From contig NWUY0300000123.1 in assembly GCA_004151065.3 (NCBI GenBank), positions 1 to 10,520 of the forward strand: a stretch of DNA of 10,520 nucleotides, in the 5' to 3' direction. This stretch comes from Larix sibirica. Lineage: Eukaryota; Streptophyta; Pinopsida; Pinales; Pinaceae. Below, one piece after another: positions 7,800 through 10,520 of the stretch (position 1 is its first letter; every line of letters begins with the position of its first letter). The notes beneath the pieces are model-generated. The model saw only the letters and a list, made by a program, of their open reading frames with translations. It did not search any database and was not told the DNA's origin. Both the position numbers and the translations under genes were made by a program.

Positions 7800-8519
7800 T
7801 TTGGCTGGTGTCTAAGGAGATTATAGGTGACAGGTTTAATATAGGTAATTTCGCGATTTGAACAGATAATGGTCTTACTAACAAGTGCCCTTAGAGGGTT
7901 GATGTTACAAATTGACTAAAATTTACAGAAGGCCTTGATAAATTTGATCAAAATACCATTGATACTTTTTCAGATTTGAAGTACAAGGGTCACTGTATAT
8001 TGCTTCAAGTCCAACAAATAAATCAAATATAACCTACTTATACAGAGAAATGCAATTTTTGTCAGTATATACTCGTGCTGCAACCTAAAGTTTTACGGCA
8101 TACCTTATTCGAATCATTTTATGGTCATTCTCTAGTGATTCATACACATGAAAACTCCATAGAAAGTGAGGCATTATAACTACGTAGTTTAAGAATAACA
8201 GCCATAAAGGCAGAAAAGGTGTCCTGTGCTGAATATGATATAATATCAAGAGAAGAATGTAACGAAAAGAGACATGTTCCCTCTCCGAAAACAAAATACA
8301 GCACATTGGCACAATTTTCTGAGCAATCAAAACAGTAAAAGTTTCGAAGGATATTATATCATCTGACACTAAATGAGTCCATACTTCGACATAATCATGC
8401 AAAGTAATTAAAAAAAATTATAGGGCAATGCAAAAACCAGGGTAGTGAACCAGATGATCAGCTACCATGGAGCAGATTACATCGCTCTAAAGAAGATGAA
8501 AAGGCTAAAAGCCAGAATG
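7800..8519. other. Non-coding stretch; expected 5' LTR location
   Basis: No gene is supported. A 5' LTR of the leftward copia element would be expected from about 7800 rightwards, but no matching LTR copy or TG...CA border was found by eye. A 105-codon minus-strand open frame at 8085-8402 has many hydrophobic residues but no recognised motif, and lies downstream of the candidate poly(A) signal. Confidence 0.5.
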
Positions 8520-8536
8520 GAAGACAATTTAGAAGT

Positions 8537-8542
8537 TTATTA
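8537..8542 (-). terminator. Candidate poly(A) signal AATAAA
   Basis: The minus strand reads AATAAA here, about 95 bases past the candidate TGA stop at 8638-8640. The spacing suits a plant 3' UTR, but in AT-rich DNA the hexamer is common, so support comes only from its position. Confidence 0.4.
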
Positions 8543-8637
8543 AAAATGTGAATCAATACGAAAGAACATTTCAGATGCTGATGATGATGTTTATCGCTCC
8601 CTAAGACCAACGACAACTATAGGACAAATAAAGGGAA

Positions 8638-8710
8638 TCAGATTAAAACGATGATGGCAACCAGCAACATTTTTCCAAGAACAGGCAGAGTAGTCATTGA
8701 TTTCTTAATC
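8638..8710 (-). CDS. Candidate terminal exon with C-terminal membrane anchor
   Basis: The minus strand has a good acceptor (pyrimidine-rich TTTTTGTTTTCAG) directly before 8710. The exon then encodes IKKSMTTLPVLGKM and LLVAIIVLI and ends in TGA. A basic/polar stretch followed by about 17 mostly hydrophobic residues at the extreme C-terminus is the hallmark of a tail-anchored protein of the ER, Golgi or an organelle outer membrane. It joins in phase to the candidate exon at 8928-8968. The family was not identified. It might instead be a chance open stretch or a gene relic. Confidence 0.45.
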
Positions 8711-8927
8711 CTGAAAACAAAAATTAGAGAATAAAAATAGCATCCATCTCCATAATCAAAGCACCAAAGTAAACATGATAAACAAAGCCTTGTTATCTGC
8801 AATTATAACGGAAAATATGGTATATTAGAACTTTTATGAAACCAAATTCACCAAAGCTGAAGCATCTCAACAGCTTTAAAATGTGTAGATTTATTTGGAT
8901 ATAATATCATGTAGTTCCTAACAGAAC
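8711..8927 (-). other. Inferred 217-bp intron
   Basis: This is the interval between the two candidate exons, with GT at its 5' end and AG at its 3' end on the minus strand. AT-rich, with stops in the coding frame, as expected of a plant intron. Confidence 0.38.
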
Positions 8928-8968
8928 TCGTCTGCTTGATTGCTGAGAAATTCGCCTTGCAGGATTAA
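8928..8968 (-). CDS. Candidate penultimate mini-exon (41 nt)
   Basis: The minus strand shows a strong acceptor (TTTCTTTTTCCTGTGCAG) ending beside 8968, then 41 bases encoding LILQGEFLSNQADE, with a GT donor after 8928 (GACGA then GTTCTG). Splicing to the acceptor at 8711 gives GA+G, a Glu codon, and keeps the frame into the hydrophobic tail. Unspliced, the frame stops four codons later. The donor is weaker than the acceptor, and no convincing upstream exon was found in the next 1.3 kb. Long introns, as in some gymnosperms, could explain that. Confidence 0.4.
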
Positions 8969-9162
8969 CTGCACAGGAAAAAGAAACATAAGAGATGATC
9001 TGGAAATATAGCCTAAATTCTTAAAAGAGAAAAAAACATAGGAAAAATGTATCATTGCCAAATTAACCATCCTTCCAGGATCCATTGAAATAATTTTGTA
9101 TCTACTATCAATTTCATTAAAATTAAACAGAAACAAAAGGCGTTACTTGGATGTATAGCATA

Positions 9163-9175
9163 GTTGACCGTCAAC
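9163..9175. promoter_or_regulatory. Palindromic double W-box
   Basis: GTTGAC at 9163-9168 and GTCAAC at 9170-9175 are perfect inverted arms around one C, so a TTGAC core faces each way. TTGACC/T is the binding core of plant WRKY transcription factors. Whether it is used is unknown. Confidence 0.35.
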
Positions 9176-9520
9176 ATTATATTCTAAAAATGCAACGGAT
9201 TAAATATTGCTGTAAAATACCTTGGCTAATCAAGTATGGGTAAGACATTGCATTCAAAAGTCGGGGAGTTCACATTCTTTAAAATAATAGTAGCAAAATG
9301 TTTTATCAAAGATTTAGGAAAATAGCTTTCAAAACAACTCTATTAAGGTTCAAGACAGTATATAAAATTATCAACACCAAAATTGTCTCATGACATCCTT
9401 TGGATTGTTAAATTCCTAGGCCATTAAATCTATTAAAAACATTCGGTGAATGGACAGACATGAAACACCTTCAAGCAATGGCTGACGAATGAACAAACGA
9501 AAATAAAGATAATTATTAGA

Positions 9521-9540
9521 TTGACCATCATTGACCACTA
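9521..9540 (+). promoter_or_regulatory. Two direct W-boxes (TTGACC) 10 bp apart
   Basis: TTGACC begins at 9521 and again at 9531, one helical turn apart and in the same orientation. Closely spaced W-boxes are typical of WRKY-regulated plant promoters. Confidence 0.35.
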
Positions 9541-9661
9541 TTAAATTTCAAAATTTACCAAGAAGATTTTGAAGTATAGTATGCTGCGTGCAGAAGTACA
9601 TAAAGCATTTTTTTAAGAAAGCATTTTATCTTTTTATACAAGAAAGAAGTGTATACGGCAG

Positions 9662-9698
9662 TTGACCACTAGTCAAATAAACCTTGTTCTATATAAAG
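9662..9698 (+). promoter_or_regulatory. Inverted W-box pair followed by TATA box
   Basis: TTGAC (9662-9666) and GTCAA (9672-9676) form an inverted pair around five bases. The TATA-type motif TATATAAAG begins at 9690. The order fits a plus-strand core promoter, but no downstream coding sequence is recognised before the window ends, and TATA-like strings arise easily in AT-rich DNA. Confidence 0.3.
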
Positions 9699-9925
9699 AT
9701 AGACTAACAATGTACAGAACCGATATTATAATCCAATTAAGCATATTCCATTATGCAGCTATGCCAATGAATCAATAATACATGTAAAAATAGGTCATTT
9801 TGATCTGATCAGACATCACAAGGACCATTTCATAAGAAACCTCCATTCTTAACAATGCCAGAGGAAGAAAGCTAGAACAGGGTATCGTCATCTCTCTTTG
9901 TAGTAGGATACTAACGTCTAACCTC

Positions 9926-10154
9926 AAAGGGTACTGTAACTCAAACAATGTCAAAAGGGGTTGAAAGTGTTTCAATGGTATTACTTATCAAAAGAAGCTA
10001 GGCATGTCCGTACCCTATGTCCTCTGTAAATTCAGTAATTCTAAAGGATACTGTGGCTCAAAGAGATCCAAAGGGGTTAAGAGTTTTTCGGTGGTTTTAT
10101 CTATCAAAAGAAGGCATGTTAGTACCAAATGTCCTCGGTAAATTCAGTAATTAT
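9926..10154. repeat. Diverged tandem duplication of about 115 bp
   Basis: 9926-10042 and 10043-10154 align over their whole length. Shared blocks are AAAGG-TACTGT, CAAAGGGGTT, TATCAAAAGAAG, GGCATGT, and TAAATTCAGTAATT near each end. There are many substitutions and small indels, so this pair is far older than the near-identical pairs on the left. Confidence 0.88.
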
Positions 10155-10310
10155 TAAGTTCATATTTAACAAACTATAAAGTATGCTTCTAAATGATATC
10201 AGTACAAACTTTATGTTCAGTGACACACTGAAACTCCTCTGAATCTATAATTTTAACACAATTTTCTCACCAAGTTCCATTGTTTTCAGTTTTTATCAGT
10301 CTTGCAAAAA
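10155..10310. other. Short AT-rich spacer, nothing recognised
   Basis: Unique AT-rich sequence between the diverged duplication and the CpG-rich palindrome block. No open frame or motif of note. Confidence 0.5.
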
Positions 10311-10460
10311 TCGCGACTTTTTCAAAAAGTCGTGAGGTTTTACCCCTGCCGAAAAATCGGCTCTTAAAAAACGCGATTTTTTAAAAAATCGGTGACTTAC
10401 TTCCGACTTTTTCGAAAAACTCGCGGGTCGATGGAAAAAATCGCCCAGACCGTCACGTCC
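10311..10460. repeat. CpG-dense block of serial short palindromes
   Basis: At least three perfect inverted repeats follow one another: CGACTTTTT/AAAAAGTCG around one C (10314-10332), GCCGA/TCGGC around four A (10348-10361), and the 18-bp palindrome CGATTTTTTAAAAAATCG (10374-10391). A fourth, imperfect one lies at 10404-10423 around TTTTTCGAAAAA. All combine an A or T tract with CG-containing ends. About 18 CpG dinucleotides fall in 150 bases, whereas most of the window is CpG-poor. The identity is unknown; it could be part of an unidentified repeat or the edge of an unmethylated gene 5' region. Confidence 0.75.
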
Positions 10461-10520
10461 GCGGTTTAAAGGGTCAAAAGTGATTTTTTTTTGGTCATTT
10501 GTTTCATTTCGCTGTTGGAG
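10461..10520. other. Right window edge, unassigned
   Basis: CpG-rich bases give way to a T run and then mixed sequence ending at the window border. No feature can be called without the neighbouring sequence. Confidence 0.4.

Larger units (their letters stand above)
8969..9925. other. Non-coding stretch (intron or intergenic)
   Basis: No exon could be supported on either strand. The stretch includes repeated TTGAC boxes and a TATA-like motif, listed separately. Open frames at 8918-9136 and 9772-9975 on the minus strand show no family features. Confidence 0.5.

Noticed and set aside
7734-7861. Plus-strand open frame of about 42 codons starting with ATG
   Set aside because: The sequence looked exon-like at first, but no homologous family came to mind, no splice signals stand out, and it overlaps the expected primer-site region of the retroelement.
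8085-8402. 105-codon minus-strand open frame
   Set aside because: The longest clean frame in this part, but it has no motif, an unusual run of hydrophobic residues, and lies beyond the candidate poly(A) signal. Probably chance.
8918-9136. 72-codon minus-strand open frame
   Set aside because: Only its last part overlaps the candidate 41-nt exon. The rest contains a strong acceptor and looks like intron read through by chance.
9181-9290. Possible further upstream exon on the minus strand, between AG and GT sites
   Set aside because: All three frames contain stops between the candidate splice sites, so it cannot encode the missing N-terminal part.
9772-9975. 67-codon minus-strand open frame
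   Set aside because: No motif, and its start lies in the diverged tandem duplication.

Overview
This is eukaryotic nuclear DNA, most likely from a seed plant. It is strongly AT-rich, gene-poor and repeat-laden. It carries microsatellites, an unresolved 2-base gap, a heavily decayed Ty1/copia retrotransposon whose internal order is gag, protease, integrase, reverse transcriptase, and at least one tRNA-derived SINE. Nothing suggests a prokaryote: there is no dense coding and no ribosome-binding sites. The genus cannot be read from this sequence.

Layout. 1-159 is an AACT/AAAC microsatellite. 160-4215 is AT-rich non-coding DNA holding a degenerate tRNA-like (Pol III box) segment, an NN gap beside a TAA microsatellite, and a run of two- to three-copy tandem duplications (units of 23, 29, 60, 25, 69, 36 and 67 bp). 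About 4216-7700 is the relic copia polyprotein on the minus strand. It reads from gag (right) to the start of the RT/RNase H connection (left), and is broken by many stops, frameshifts and two internal tandem duplications (64 and 111 bp). Key catalytic or binding residues are altered in the protease, zinc knuckle and RT. A roughly 105-bp SINE-like element sits inside RT, flanked by a 17-bp target-site duplication. Taking out the insert and one duplicate copy makes the RT reading frame continuous, which is strong evidence for nested insertion.

7800-8520 has no recognisable gene, although a 5' LTR would be expected there. At 8520-8968 the minus strand holds two candidate terminal exons in a consistent phase, ending in a hydrophobic C-terminal tail, a TGA stop and an AATAAA signal about 95 bases further on. 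This could be the 3' end of a gene for a tail-anchored membrane protein whose remaining exons lie further right, beyond recognition or outside the window. 8969-10310 is probably intronic or intergenic; it contains a cluster of WRKY-type TTGAC boxes, a good TATA match, and a diverged tandem duplication of about 115 bp. 10311-10460 changes character abruptly: it is dense in CpG and built from a series of short palindromes, unlike the CpG-poor remainder.

No complete, intact gene is visible. The most informative items are the nested SINE with its reconstructable empty site, the concentration of short tandem duplications, the CpG/palindrome block at the right edge, and the putative tail-anchor exons.
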